Below, piece after piece: positions 34,965-43,445 of a stretch of 64,000 nt of DNA. The stretch is from an uncultured Clostridia bacterium (GTDB lineage: Bacteria > Bacillota > Clostridia > Christensenellales > CAG-314). The stretch's first letter is position 1; each line of letters opens with the position of its first letter. Under the pieces are notes generated by a model. The model saw only the letters and a program-made list of their open reading frames with translations. It was not told the origin of the DNA and searched no databases. The stretch is from assembly GCA_944364615.1 (NCBI GenBank), contig CALVWF010000002.1, positions 62,001 through 126,000 of the forward strand, in the 5' to 3' direction. Position numbers and translations under genes: made by a program.

Positions 34965-34993
34965 TTGACAAAAACCGCACTGTACTTTATAAT
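34965..34993 (+). promoter_or_regulatory. Sigma-A promoter for the ApbE-fusion operon
   Basis: TTGACA (34965-34970), 17-base spacer, TATAAT (34988-34993), a consensus promoter 28 bases before the TTG start. Confidence 0.87.
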
Positions 34994-35021
34994 AGACGGG
35001 AACTGATTACAGAGGTATAAA

Positions 35022-36926
35022 TTGAAAAAAGTACTTTTATTTGTGTGCGTCGCAATGATTGCGCTGTCCCTTTTTCCTCGGACGGTCGCTTTTGCCGACA
35101 CGACGGAAAAATCGAATAGATACACTGTAACCTATTACGACGGCGTCGCCAGTTCGAGTGGTTATTATTTCGGTCAATCGGGTATTTCGGTAACTACGGT
35201 AGTGCGTGACGACGGCTTTAAACAAGGTCTGACAGATGCGGATGCGGAAAAAATGTTTGCCGAAATAGACGAACTTATGGCAACGCTTGACGCTTTGAGC
35301 GATACGCAAACGGTAGGAAGCGATATATATAACTTCAATCACTCAGCAACGGGGGAAACTATCGTCATACACAAATATACTTACGAAATGCTTAACATCG
35401 CGCACAAGATGTACACGGTGACAAACGGGGCGTTTAATCCCGCCGTATACAGGCTGGTGGATTTGTGGGGATTTTCTTCACGTACTTATCACGCCGACGG
35501 CAACTTGCCTTATGACCGCAAGTGGCAGGATCAGGACGGTAACGGTACTAAGGAAAGTTACCCGTTGCCCGATCAGAAATATATCGACGCATTCAGACGT
35601 CTTACCGATTTCGACGGCGTGGAGGTTTTTGAAAAAGACGGACAGTATTTCGTGAAAAAGACATGTCCCGACGTTACCGTGGACGGCGTAAACTATTCGC
35701 AGTGGATAGATCTCGGCGGAATTGCCAAGGGTTACGCTGCCGATCTTGCCGACGATATAATCGTAAAATACGGCTATGACAAAGGTTACGTAAATGTTGG
35801 CACTTCCAGTTTTACCTTTCTGCAATACAGCGATGAAAAGGGCTGGGCTCTTGATCTGCAGGATCCGTTCAACGGTTGGTCTTCTTACGCCAGTCTGGAA
35901 ATTTCCGATGCCGTGTTGTCCACCAGCGGACAGTATGTCAGAAAATATACGACCGACGGTGTAGAGTATTCGCACATTATAGACGCGTCGACGGGCAGAC
36001 CTGCGCAGACGGGCATAGTAACCGTCACGACCATCGGGGGGAGCGCCGCGGAAGACGACTGTCTGACTACAGCGCTTACCGTAATGGGGCTGGATAAAGC
36101 GGTAGAATTTATAAACGGCGATTATTTTGCGGAAAATAAACTGGACGTCAGTCTCGTTTACGACGGCGGAATGTCGGTAAAACACATGATAACAAACATC
36201 GAAACATCGAGGTTTGTGACTTACGGAACGAATCAGATACAGTTGTCTTCCAAGTTTACCGACGACGGCAAGGTTTACGTTTCTTTCAGCAACATAAAGC
36301 ATTTAGGCGACAAAGACGCCGTTATAGGTATAATAGTTTCCGTAGCGGTAATATTTGTTATAGTGGCGGTAACCGTTTCGGTACGCAAGGGCAGAACGTT
36401 GACAACCGCTCAGCGTGTGGCGTCAGTGGCTAAAAGCAAGACATTCAAATTTGCCGACATCATTGTGTACGGCGCATTGACTGTGCTTATAGCGGTGCTG
36501 TTTATAGTGTTTGTAATCGGCGATTCCACAAAGGGCGAACTTGAACGGTTTTATATTACCGACGACGCAACGGGAAAGATAATATATTCTTTCGATTTCG
36601 AAAACTATGGTACGTCCGATTATCTCGGTGACATAAATTCCTACTGGGAAAACGGTTCGGTCACGGTAAACCGTATTGCCGACGAAGTGTACGTTATCGT
36701 CAGACGCAACGACATAGAAGGGGATCATTACAACATTGTCAAGGCGGAAAAAACAGACACGGGCTTTAAAGTAACGGTAATAGAAGCCACGTGCAGCAAC
36801 TACGCCGACTGTGTACACAGTTTCTTCCCTATTACCACCAGCAATCGCAGTATCGTCTGTATTCCTCACCGTATTACGGTGGTGGGGTACAATTCAAACG
36901 ACAGAGACGATGTCATAATCATTTAG
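35022..36926 (+). CDS. ApbE-type FAD:protein FMN transferase fused to a membrane-anchored NusG-II domain
   Basis: The 634-residue protein has a signal peptide (1-25), then an ApbE domain (about 45-410) with VDLWGF, DLGGIAKGYAAD, VNVGTSSF, HIIDASTGRP and AAEDDCLTTAL, the usual flavin and Mg2+ sites. Two membrane helices follow (about 436-458 and 480-502) and then a NusG domain II-like outside domain with Cys591, Cys597 and Cys613 (TCSNYADC, IVCIPHRI). ApbE attaches FMN to threonine of secreted or membrane flavoproteins. In the Listeria-type flavin-based electron-transfer locus these two activities are, as I recall, separate proteins (FmnB and EetA); here they are one chain. The start is TTG after AGAGGT. 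The next gene is EetB-like. Confidence 0.85.
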   Translation: MKKVLLFVCVAMIALSLFPRTVAFADTTEKSNRYTVTYYDGVASSSGYYFGQSGISVTTVVRDDGFKQGLTDADAEKMFAEIDELMATLDALSDTQTVGSDIYNFNHSATGETIVIHKYTYEMLNIAHKMYTVTNGAFNPAVYRLVDLWGFSSRTYHADGNLPYDRKWQDQDGNGTKESYPLPDQKYIDAFRRLTDFDGVEVFEKDGQYFVKKTCPDVTVDGVNYSQWIDLGGIAKGYAADLADDIIVKYGYDKGYVNVGTSSFTFLQYSDEKGWALDLQDPFNGWSSYASLEISDAVLSTSGQYVRKYTTDGVEYSHIIDASTGRPAQTGIVTVTTIGGSAAEDDCLTTALTVMGLDKAVEFINGDYFAENKLDVSLVYDGGMSVKHMITNIETSRFVTYGTNQIQLSSKFTDDGKVYVSFSNIKHLGDKDAVIGIIVSVAVIFVIVAVTVSVRKGRTLTTAQRVASVAKSKTFKFADIIVYGALTVLIAVLFIVFVIGDSTKGELERFYITDDATGKIIYSFDFENYGTSDYLGDINSYWENGSVTVNRIADEVYVIVRRNDIEGDHYNIVKAEKTDTGFKVTVIEATCSNYADCVHSFFPITTSNRSIVCIPHRITVVGYNSNDRDDVIII

Positions 36927-36935
36927 GAGGCAGTA

Positions 36936-37499
36936 ATGAAAAATATGTTTTCGGCAAGACGTCTTGCTTTGCTCGCCTCTTTTACGGCTATGAGCATGAT
37001 AATGTTTATGATTGAAAGCCTTTTCCCGCCGCTGTTTATACCCGGTGCGAAAATGGGACTGTCAAACATATTTTCGCTGTACGCACTTATAGTTTTAGGT
37101 CCGCTGGAAGCGTTTATAGTGGTGATAGTCCGTACCTTTCTCGGAAGTTTGTTTGTGGGCAGTCTTTCCACGCTGATGTACAGTATGTCCGCAGGTATAG
37201 TGAGTATCGTCGTGTCCACCGTGCTGATGCAACTGGTGTATCCGCGCATATCGCTTATAGCGGTTTCCGTCGTTGCGGCAGTCGTGCACAATCTCACGCA
37301 GAATATTGTATTTTGTTTTGTTTCCAACACTCCTCAGATGTTCAGTTACATGCCTTGGCTTGCTTTGCTGGGCGTTGTAGCGGGCATAATCGTAGGGTTT
37401 GCCGTGTATTTTATCGTAAGGCTTGTACCTCGAAAAGTTTATTTCTTTCTCGACGAAGACAAACCTGCTCGGACAAGCGACAATCCCCCATCGGAATAA
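36936..37499 (+). CDS. Gx transporter family membrane protein (EetB/heptaprenyl diphosphate synthase component I-like)
   Basis: The 187-residue protein has about five membrane helices and the family text ALLASFTAMSMIMFMIES, PGAKMGLSNIFSLYAL, and RTFLGSLFVGSLSTLMYSMSAG. These proteins are annotated as Gx transporters or as component I of heptaprenyl diphosphate synthase, and resemble ECF-type S subunits. They usually sit beside a NusG-II-domain protein. In flavin-based extracellular electron transfer the corresponding gene is eetB. AGGAGG lies eight bases before the ATG, nine bases after the ApbE-fusion stop, so they form one operon. No quinone-synthesis or NDH-2 gene is in the window. Confidence 0.82.
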   Translation: MKNMFSARRLALLASFTAMSMIMFMIESLFPPLFIPGAKMGLSNIFSLYALIVLGPLEAFIVVIVRTFLGSLFVGSLSTLMYSMSAGIVSIVVSTVLMQLVYPRISLIAVSVVAAVVHNLTQNIVFCFVSNTPQMFSYMPWLALLGVVAGIIVGFAVYFIVRLVPRKVYFFLDEDKPARTSDNPPSE

Positions 37500-37522
37500 C
37501 ATCGCTAAACGGTTTAGACAAT

Positions 37523-38350
37523 ATGAAAAAAATACTTACAATAAACGATATTTCCGCCATAGGCAACTGTTCTACGGCAGTCAACCTGCCCATTTTGTCA
37601 GTAATGGGACATTGCGTTTATCCCGTAGTCACATCGGCATTTTCCTGCCAGACGGGATTCGAAGGCTTTCATTTTATATCCAACAACAATATAGAGATAT
37701 TCGCACACGACGTGCAGAAATACGGAGATCCCGATTGGGTATACGTCGGATTTTGTACCGACGCGCAACAGTTGGACGACGTAATTTCAGTGGTGCGGTT
37801 TATGCACGATTGCGGTAAAAAAGTAGTAGTAGATCCTATAATGGGTGACAACGGCAATCTTTATCCCATATACGACGTCTCGTATGTGGAAAAAATGAAG
37901 AAACTTGTCGCGCTCAGCAATTACACTACGCCCAACCTTACCGAAGCGTGCTTTCTGACAGGCAGGGATTTCGGCGAAATAGTAAAGAAAAACGGCGAAA
38001 AGGGATACCTTGCAGAAGTGGGGGAAATATTTAAAGATTTCTGCAAGGAAACGGGCGCGTCAAACGCCATAATTACGGGCGTCGTCATGGACGAACTTGT
38101 GGGAAACGTTGTAATAGACGATAACGAAGTGAAATTCGTCACCAACGAGCGAACAGACATCAACTATTCAGGTACGGGGGATATTTTCAGTTCGGTGGTG
38201 ACAGGCGCTCTTGCCAACGGCGAGTCGCTTGCAGACGCGTGCAGAATGGCGTCGGTGTTCGTTGTCGGTTGCCTGGCGCGCACTCAATGCAAGGACAGAC
38301 GATTCGGAATTGAATTTCAGCGCAATCTTGCCTGTCTGTTGAAATATTAA
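37523..38350 (+). CDS. Pyridoxamine/pyridoxal kinase-like protein
   Basis: The 275-residue ribokinase-fold protein begins KKILTINDISAIGNCSTAVNLPILSVMG and carries VDPIMGDNG, TPNLTEACFLTG, and the anion-hole motif YSGTGDIFSS with the catalytic Asp. The layout fits PdxK/PdxY pyridoxal kinases, which make pyridoxal 5'-phosphate from the vitamer and ATP. The ATG at 37523 lacks a strong ribosome site, so translation may depend on the upstream gene, 23 bases away. Why a PLP-salvage gene sits with the ApbE fusion is not evident. Confidence 0.85.
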   Translation: MKKILTINDISAIGNCSTAVNLPILSVMGHCVYPVVTSAFSCQTGFEGFHFISNNNIEIFAHDVQKYGDPDWVYVGFCTDAQQLDDVISVVRFMHDCGKKVVVDPIMGDNGNLYPIYDVSYVEKMKKLVALSNYTTPNLTEACFLTGRDFGEIVKKNGEKGYLAEVGEIFKDFCKETGASNAIITGVVMDELVGNVVIDDNEVKFVTNERTDINYSGTGDIFSSVVTGALANGESLADACRMASVFVVGCLARTQCKDRRFGIEFQRNLACLLKY

Positions 38351-38362
38351 ATTTTTATTCGT

Positions 38363-38397
38363 AAAAAAGCCGAAGACAAAAGTGTCTTCGGCTTTTG
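38363..38397 (+). terminator. Terminator of the ApbE-fusion/kinase operon
   Basis: AAAAGCCGAAGACA pairs perfectly with TGTCTTCGGCTTTT around AAAG. Confidence 0.88.
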
Positions 38398-38641
38398 CGT
38401 TTATTGGTTGATTTGTGCAATTCGGCACTGTCTGAAACGAGCAAAAGTGTATATCGGTCTCGATGTGAATTTTTGTTTATATTTTTGAAAATTTAAAGTC
38501 GTTGCTTCCGCATTCGACAAAGGAGTGTTGTATTTCTGTATTCTTTTACTAAGTCGCAGATAAATTCAGAGAAACTTGCTCTTTTCGGTTGCGTCGCGTA
38601 CTCCGTAAAATACGGTCGTAAATAAGGTGCGTTAAAGAGTG

Positions 38642-38673
38642 AAAGGACGGTATCTTTGAATACCGTCCTTTTT
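38642..38673 (-). terminator. Terminator for the MFS transporter gene
   Basis: AAAGGACGGTAT pairs perfectly with ATACCGTCCTTT around six bases. On the plus strand five T follow; on the minus strand only three, so it works better toward the right but lies 50 bases from the MFS stop. Confidence 0.6.
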
Positions 38674-38721
38674 ACGATTTCTATTTTACAGTAAAATTCA
38701 GCCTGAAAATTGTTTGCCGTC

Positions 38722-40431
38722 TCAGTCGTCTGCGCCAAGCATTTCCAGTTTACTCTTGGGCGTTTCAGGCTTGCTGTCGCCGTATTTTACAAACAGCATC
38801 GTCACAAAGGACAGTGCCACAAATATTGCACCGTAAGGGAACAATACCTGCATTGTGCCCATCAAGTCCATTATTGCTCCGGACAAAATGGGAGTGACAA
38901 TCTGCGCTGCCATACTCGCTGTATAGTAGTAACCCGTATATTTGCCGATGTTTCCTCCCTGACTGAGTTCAACGACCATCGGAAAACTGTTGACGTTTAT
39001 CGTTGCCCAGGCTATTCCTGCCAGTGCGAACAGTATCCATATTATGAAGGTGGGAGTGTGACTGTTGACGAATATAGCGCACGCAAATGATAATGTCAGC
39101 AACGCTATGCCTATAAGAATCGTGCGTTTACGTCCCAATTTGCTTGCAACCATTCCTACGGGAATGTATGCCACGATTGCAGCGCCTTGAGCGATGAGCA
39201 GTGTGGTGTTGTAGTCTTTGTCCAGCACGTTGACCGCATAAAGACTGTATTTGCTGGTAATGGCGTTGTATCCTATAAACCACAGGGCAACGGACGCCAG
39301 TATAAGCAACAATGAAGTGAGTTTTTCCTTAGACAGTTTTTCATGTGCGGAAAGAGCAACCGTTGCTATTTCGCTGATGTTTTCCTCGTCGTTGCTTACC
39401 GCGGTTATCTGCTCGGTATTTTCTTCTGCGTCAAGAACGGCCTGTGCTTCCAGCATTTCGGCATTCCATTTCTTTTCCTTGACTGTAAAAACAAATATAA
39501 GCAACGCAACCAGCATCAATGCGCAAACAACGCATACGTAACCGGTGTAACTCATTATCTGATTTACGACCTTGCCCGTGCCGAAGACCATTCCGATTGC
39601 GAGAACTATCATTCCGCCCGCAGTTCCCATAAGATTGATTATTGCGTTTGCCTTGCTTCTGAGAGGCTTTACCGTCACGTCGGGCATGAGTGCGACGGCG
39701 GGCGAACGGAACACAGCCATGGATATAAGAGTAGCAAGCAACAGCACCACGAATATTGCCAGTATCCACACGTTAGACTGCGTCGTTTCGTGGGCAAAGC
39801 AACTGCGCGCACTGTTTACCAATGTGGTGTACGCCGAAGTAGTCTTTACGTTGTCGGGCTGAGAGTCATATACCGTGTAGGTATCCGTTGCCCTGTCGTA
39901 GGAGTAGACGGTGTCGTCCGTTATGGATTCGTACCAGTCTTTTGCCTGTTGTTGCTGTTCGGCGGTCAAGGAATCGTAACTGCTGTCAAAAAGTATTTTC
40001 GCCGCGTAGTCTCTGACGGTATATTCCTTGACTACGTCGCTGTTGCCGAAACTGTCGTATTCGGTGTTGGAAACGGTGTAGTTCTGTTGCCAGAAATAGT
40101 CCTGTCCTTCTGCGGTGATTTTGTTGAGTTGGGCGTTGTCCGCAAATGTGAGTCCCACGAAACATACGATGGCCATTATCGTGCCGATGACGATAAACGG
40201 GGTACGTTTGCCGTATTTAGTGTCTTTTTTGTCAGACAGTGCGCCGAACAAAGGCAACATAAACAGCGCAAGTATATTGTCCAGCGCCATTATGAAACCT
40301 GACCACGTCTGATTGAGTCCGAATTTGTTTACCAACATCAACGGAACTATTCCGTCGTATGCTTGCCAGAACGCGCAAATGAGAAAAAATGCAAATCCGA
40401 CAAGCAATGTGCGTTTGGAATTGAGCTTCAT
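38722..40431 (-). CDS. MFS transporter, SLC45/GPH-like, with large extracytoplasmic insertion
   Basis: The 569-residue protein has about twelve membrane helices. LFGALSDKKDTKYGKRTPFIVIG is the loop 2-3 motif of sugar-type carriers such as the SLC45 and GPH groups, and GLNQTWSGFIMALDN precedes it. An insertion of about 120 polar residues (100-225, many Tyr, Asp, Gln) lies between helices 3 and 4, unusual for the family. Its likely cargo is a disaccharide or glycoside, but no glycosidase is adjacent. GGGAGAG lies nine bases before the ATG. Confidence 0.82.
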   Translation of the reverse strand: MKLNSKRTLLVGFAFFLICAFWQAYDGIVPLMLVNKFGLNQTWSGFIMALDNILALFMLPLFGALSDKKDTKYGKRTPFIVIGTIMAIVCFVGLTFADNAQLNKITAEGQDYFWQQNYTVSNTEYDSFGNSDVVKEYTVRDYAAKILFDSSYDSLTAEQQQQAKDWYESITDDTVYSYDRATDTYTVYDSQPDNVKTTSAYTTLVNSARSCFAHETTQSNVWILAIFVVLLLATLISMAVFRSPAVALMPDVTVKPLRSKANAIINLMGTAGGMIVLAIGMVFGTGKVVNQIMSYTGYVCVVCALMLVALLIFVFTVKEKKWNAEMLEAQAVLDAEENTEQITAVSNDEENISEIATVALSAHEKLSKEKLTSLLLILASVALWFIGYNAITSKYSLYAVNVLDKDYNTTLLIAQGAAIVAYIPVGMVASKLGRKRTILIGIALLTLSFACAIFVNSHTPTFIIWILFALAGIAWATINVNSFPMVVELSQGGNIGKYTGYYYTASMAAQIVTPILSGAIMDLMGTMQVLFPYGAIFVALSFVTMLFVKYGDSKPETPKSKLEMLGADD

Positions 40432-40455
40432 TGTATCTCTCCCTTATATTTGGTA

Positions 40456-40483
40456 ATTATATTGTACAGTAGATTTAACGCAA
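40456..40483 (-). promoter_or_regulatory. Sigma-A promoter for the MFS gene
   Basis: On the minus strand TTGCGT, 16-base spacer, TATAAT, 25 bases before the ATG. Confidence 0.5.
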
Positions 40484-40707
40484 AGTAAATACACATTTTT
40501 ATTTTTTACATTTTTTTTGTAACCTTCTGAGGTAAAAATGTGCTGTAATGTCGGTGTAGACGTCGTCTTGCTCGTATGGGTAAATCGTGCAGGTTGCGCT
40601 GTGTTTTCGTGGTCTGACGTTGTTTTAATTTCCTTGTTGTACATACAGGCAAGTATTGCAGTGTATCTGTGTAAAATATATTACAGTACACGTTTACGGG
40701 GGTTTAT

Positions 40708-41781
40708 ATGTCTTCTTGGGTAAAAATATCGGCATTGGTGCTGTTGGTGTGCTTTGTGGCGTTGTGGGTTCTTCCTCATCTTCCCTACACAGAGGCAACG
40801 GAACAACCTCATTACAAAGGAATAATCGACGTCTGGCACGTCGAAACTTTCGAAGGGGGAAACGGAAGCAGAGCAAACTGGCTGAAAGCACGTGCGCAGG
40901 AATTGGAAAAGAAATATTCGGGACTGTATTTTCAGATAACCACTTTGTCTTACAGGCAACTGACGGAAAAACTGAGCGAAGGGCAGACTTTTGACATTAT
41001 AAGTTTTTCCGGCGGTACGGGAAACGCAGTATTGCCGTACCTTGTTCCGTACAACGGAGTGCTCGAGTGTTACGACAATCTTCAACGTTCGGGAGAGGCG
41101 GAAGGCGTTATCTATGCAGTGGCGTACAGTGCGGGAATGTACGCATTGTTTGCACGAAACAAGCATCTGGAAATGAATTCGTTGCAACAGGAAACTCTGT
41201 CTGACAATCTTTTTAACTGCGGAGTAACGCTGAAACAGGGCAAAAACACCATTGTTCTCGACAGCATGGGAGTGGGATTTGCGGCGTTTAACAGTCCGCT
41301 GTCCGCATTGTCCTATAAGGGAATACGGGGAGGGGCTAAGTACTCTGACAGCGTAACGCAGTATTCGGCATATGAAAGTTATCTTACGGGTAAAAAATTC
41401 GTTGCATTGCTGGGTACGCAACGGGACGTCAACCGCCTGAATGCAAGACTGGAACAGTCGCGCACCGATCCGTTCGTGACGGTGGTACTGGATTCATATA
41501 CCGACCTGGTGCAGTATCTGGCATTAGGCACGTCGGATGCCGTCAAGCAAAGTTACTGCCGTATGTTTATAGAGCATATCACCTCAGCCGAAAGTCAGAA
41601 GAAGTTGAGTTACATAGGAATGTTGTCCGTACACGGGCAGTGCGATCACTCCGACGAAACGCTCGACATAATGGAAAACTCATTGCAACACTGTGTCGTT
41701 CCGTCGGTGTTTGAAAGTTTCGAGGCAATTACGCAAAGGCGCAACGAGGCTCAGCAATTTGTCGAAGGAGTGGCGGAATGA
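40708..41781 (+). CDS. Membrane-anchored extracellular solute-binding protein-like, orphan
   Basis: The 357-residue protein has one N-terminal membrane helix (5-24) without a lipobox, then a substrate-binding-protein-like fold: IDVWHVETFEGGNGSRANWLK and FDIISFSGGTGNAVLPYLVPYNG resemble sugar-binding ABC proteins. No permease or ATPase gene is near; instead its stop overlaps the start of murB (ATGA). It may sense or bind a wall- or sugar-related ligand, or serve a transporter elsewhere. Family assignment beyond this is uncertain. A GGGGG site precedes the ATG. Confidence 0.6.
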   Translation: MSSWVKISALVLLVCFVALWVLPHLPYTEATEQPHYKGIIDVWHVETFEGGNGSRANWLKARAQELEKKYSGLYFQITTLSYRQLTEKLSEGQTFDIISFSGGTGNAVLPYLVPYNGVLECYDNLQRSGEAEGVIYAVAYSAGMYALFARNKHLEMNSLQQETLSDNLFNCGVTLKQGKNTIVLDSMGVGFAAFNSPLSALSYKGIRGGAKYSDSVTQYSAYESYLTGKKFVALLGTQRDVNRLNARLEQSRTDPFVTVVLDSYTDLVQYLALGTSDAVKQSYCRMFIEHITSAESQKKLSYIGMLSVHGQCDHSDETLDIMENSLQHCVVPSVFESFEAITQRRNEAQQFVEGVAE

Positions 41782-42677
41782 ACGACATTGTGGAAAAACT
41801 CATTGACCTGTGTCGTTTTTACGGAACGGATTACAGCACAGACACTTGTTTTCGCACTATTACAACTATAAAATGCGGAGGTAAAATTGCTCTTACCGTT
41901 GAACCAAGGCGTGTGATTCAGGCTTGTGCCATATACTCCGCTCTGCAAAAATACGGGGTACGTCACATCGTTTTAGGTATGGGCAGTAACGTGGTAGCGT
42001 CGGAAAAAGACTACGACGGTGTAGTGCTTAACATGCGCAGGCTTACGGGATGCAGGGTCAGAGGCAACAGCGTTGTAGCACTTGGCGGAACAAGTACGGC
42101 AGCGGTGTTCGATGCTCTGCAAAAGCACAGTCTTACAAAGGGCGAATTTCTCGGCTGTATTCCTGCAACGATAGGAGGAGCGGCTGTAATGAACGCGGGC
42201 TGTTACGGACAGTGTATGTCGGATATAGTTTCCGAAGTGCTTGTATTAAAAGAGGGCAAACTGACCGTGCTGAAAAACAGTCAATGTAATTTTGCCAAAC
42301 GTCACAGTAACCTTGACAACTGTCTGGTTGTTGCGGTAAAATTGCAGTTACCCTTCGGAGATAACGTCCGACAGCGTGCTGAGGAAATGCGCCGTGCAAA
42401 AAGACTCAGTCAGCCACTGAATTTTCCGTCGGCGGGATCGGCGCTTTACTGTGCGGACGGCAAGTGCATACCCTCTCTGGAAGCGGACAAATGCGGGTTT
42501 AAGGGGGTGCGTCTGGGCGGCGCCAAAGTTTCCGAGAAACACGCAGGTTTCGTCTTAAATGTTGACAAGGCAATGGGAGAAGATATATACTTATTAGTAA
42601 GTATAATTAAAGAAACTTTAAAGAAGAAAACCGGATCGGACATTCGCACGGAGATAAAATTTGTGGGAATGCCGTAG
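41778..42677 (+). CDS. murB: UDP-N-acetylenolpyruvoylglucosamine reductase
   Basis: The 299-residue protein shows the MurB FAD-binding stretch VLGMGSNVVASEKDYDGVVL, GCIPATIGGAAVMNAGCYG, and the active-site region PLNFPSAGSALYC with Ser, ending in IRTEIKFVG with the conserved Glu. It reduces enolpyruvyl-UDP-GlcNAc to UDP-MurNAc with NADPH in peptidoglycan synthesis. It overlaps the upstream gene by four bases. In many Bacillota murB is followed by rapZ, yvcK and whiA; here only a PHP gene intervenes before whiA. Confidence 0.94.
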   Translation: MNDIVEKLIDLCRFYGTDYSTDTCFRTITTIKCGGKIALTVEPRRVIQACAIYSALQKYGVRHIVLGMGSNVVASEKDYDGVVLNMRRLTGCRVRGNSVVALGGTSTAAVFDALQKHSLTKGEFLGCIPATIGGAAVMNAGCYGQCMSDIVSEVLVLKEGKLTVLKNSQCNFAKRHSNLDNCLVVAVKLQLPFGDNVRQRAEEMRRAKRLSQPLNFPSAGSALYCADGKCIPSLEADKCGFKGVRLGGAKVSEKHAGFVLNVDKAMGEDIYLLVSIIKETLKKKTGSDIRTEIKFVGMP

Positions 42678-42692
42678 TTTGGAGATTTGTTT

Positions 42693-43442
42693 ATGATTTG
42701 GGGCGATTACCATACACATACCAAAAACAGCGACGGTAAAGGGTATCTGATTGACACTTTGCGTGCCGCCGACGCGATAGGACTTAAAGAAGTGGGCATT
42801 TCCGACCACGGATTACGTCACGTTTGCAGAGGAATGCATTTCAGGGATATAGAACGCATGCGCACCGAAATGGCAAGGCTGAAAGATCAGTTTAACGTCA
42901 GATGTCTTTTGTCTATAGAAGCCAACATCTACGACACAGACGGCGACATAGACCTTACCGAGCAGGAACGTGACCTGTTCGATTACATCGTAGCGGGTTA
43001 CCACAAGGCAGTATGGCCCAAAAACCTTATTGACGGATTCCGTTTCAATCTGCCGGCTCTGTTTGCCAACAAGATTCAGTATACCGACGCGCAACGCCGT
43101 AAATACACCAAAACAATGGTTGCGGCAGTGCGTTCGGGCAAGATAAACATTTTGTCGCACCTCAATTACGGCATACCTTCGTTTGTAAAGGAAGTGGGAA
43201 AGGCGGCGCTCGACTACGACGTTTACATCGAACTCAACGGCAAGCGCGTCAATATGACGGATGACGAAGTAATGGAATTGTATGACATGGGCGTAAAGTT
43301 CATCGTCAACAGCGACGGACATTCTCCGCAGCGTATAGGCGAAGTGTCCGTACCTATGGCCGTGGTGGACAGACTCAATCTGGACAAAAACCGTATTGTC
43401 AACTGGGAAAAACTTCCGCCACTGTACATCAAGAAGATCTGA
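42693..43442 (+). CDS. PHP-domain metal-dependent hydrolase
   Basis: The 249-residue protein has PHP motifs: DYHTHTKNSDGKG at the start, GISDHGL, a conserved Glu in SIEANI, HLNYG, and NSDGHSPQRIGE near the end. Stand-alone PHP proteins of this size include histidinol-phosphate phosphatases and small phosphoesterases; the text does not decide. The ATG at 42693 has GGAG eight bases upstream; a TTG two codons earlier is less likely. It occupies the place between murB and whiA where rapZ and yvcK are often found. Confidence 0.85.
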   Translation: MIWGDYHTHTKNSDGKGYLIDTLRAADAIGLKEVGISDHGLRHVCRGMHFRDIERMRTEMARLKDQFNVRCLLSIEANIYDTDGDIDLTEQERDLFDYIVAGYHKAVWPKNLIDGFRFNLPALFANKIQYTDAQRRKYTKTMVAAVRSGKINILSHLNYGIPSFVKEVGKAALDYDVYIELNGKRVNMTDDEVMELYDMGVKFIVNSDGHSPQRIGEVSVPMAVVDRLNLDKNRIVNWEKLPPLYIKKI

Positions 43443-43445
43443 CAA

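Larger units (their letters stand above)
38351..38721. other. Intergenic region with two hairpins
   Basis: About 370 bases between convergent genes. It holds the terminator of the kinase operon (38363-38397) and a second hairpin (38642-38673) that serves the MFS gene. I see no gene or RNA in the rest. Confidence 0.65.

Noticed and set aside
34925..35020. A 31-codon ORF with GAGG upstream, ending two bases before the ApbE-fusion start
   Set aside because: It contains the consensus promoter of the ApbE gene, so it would not be on that transcript; probably chance.
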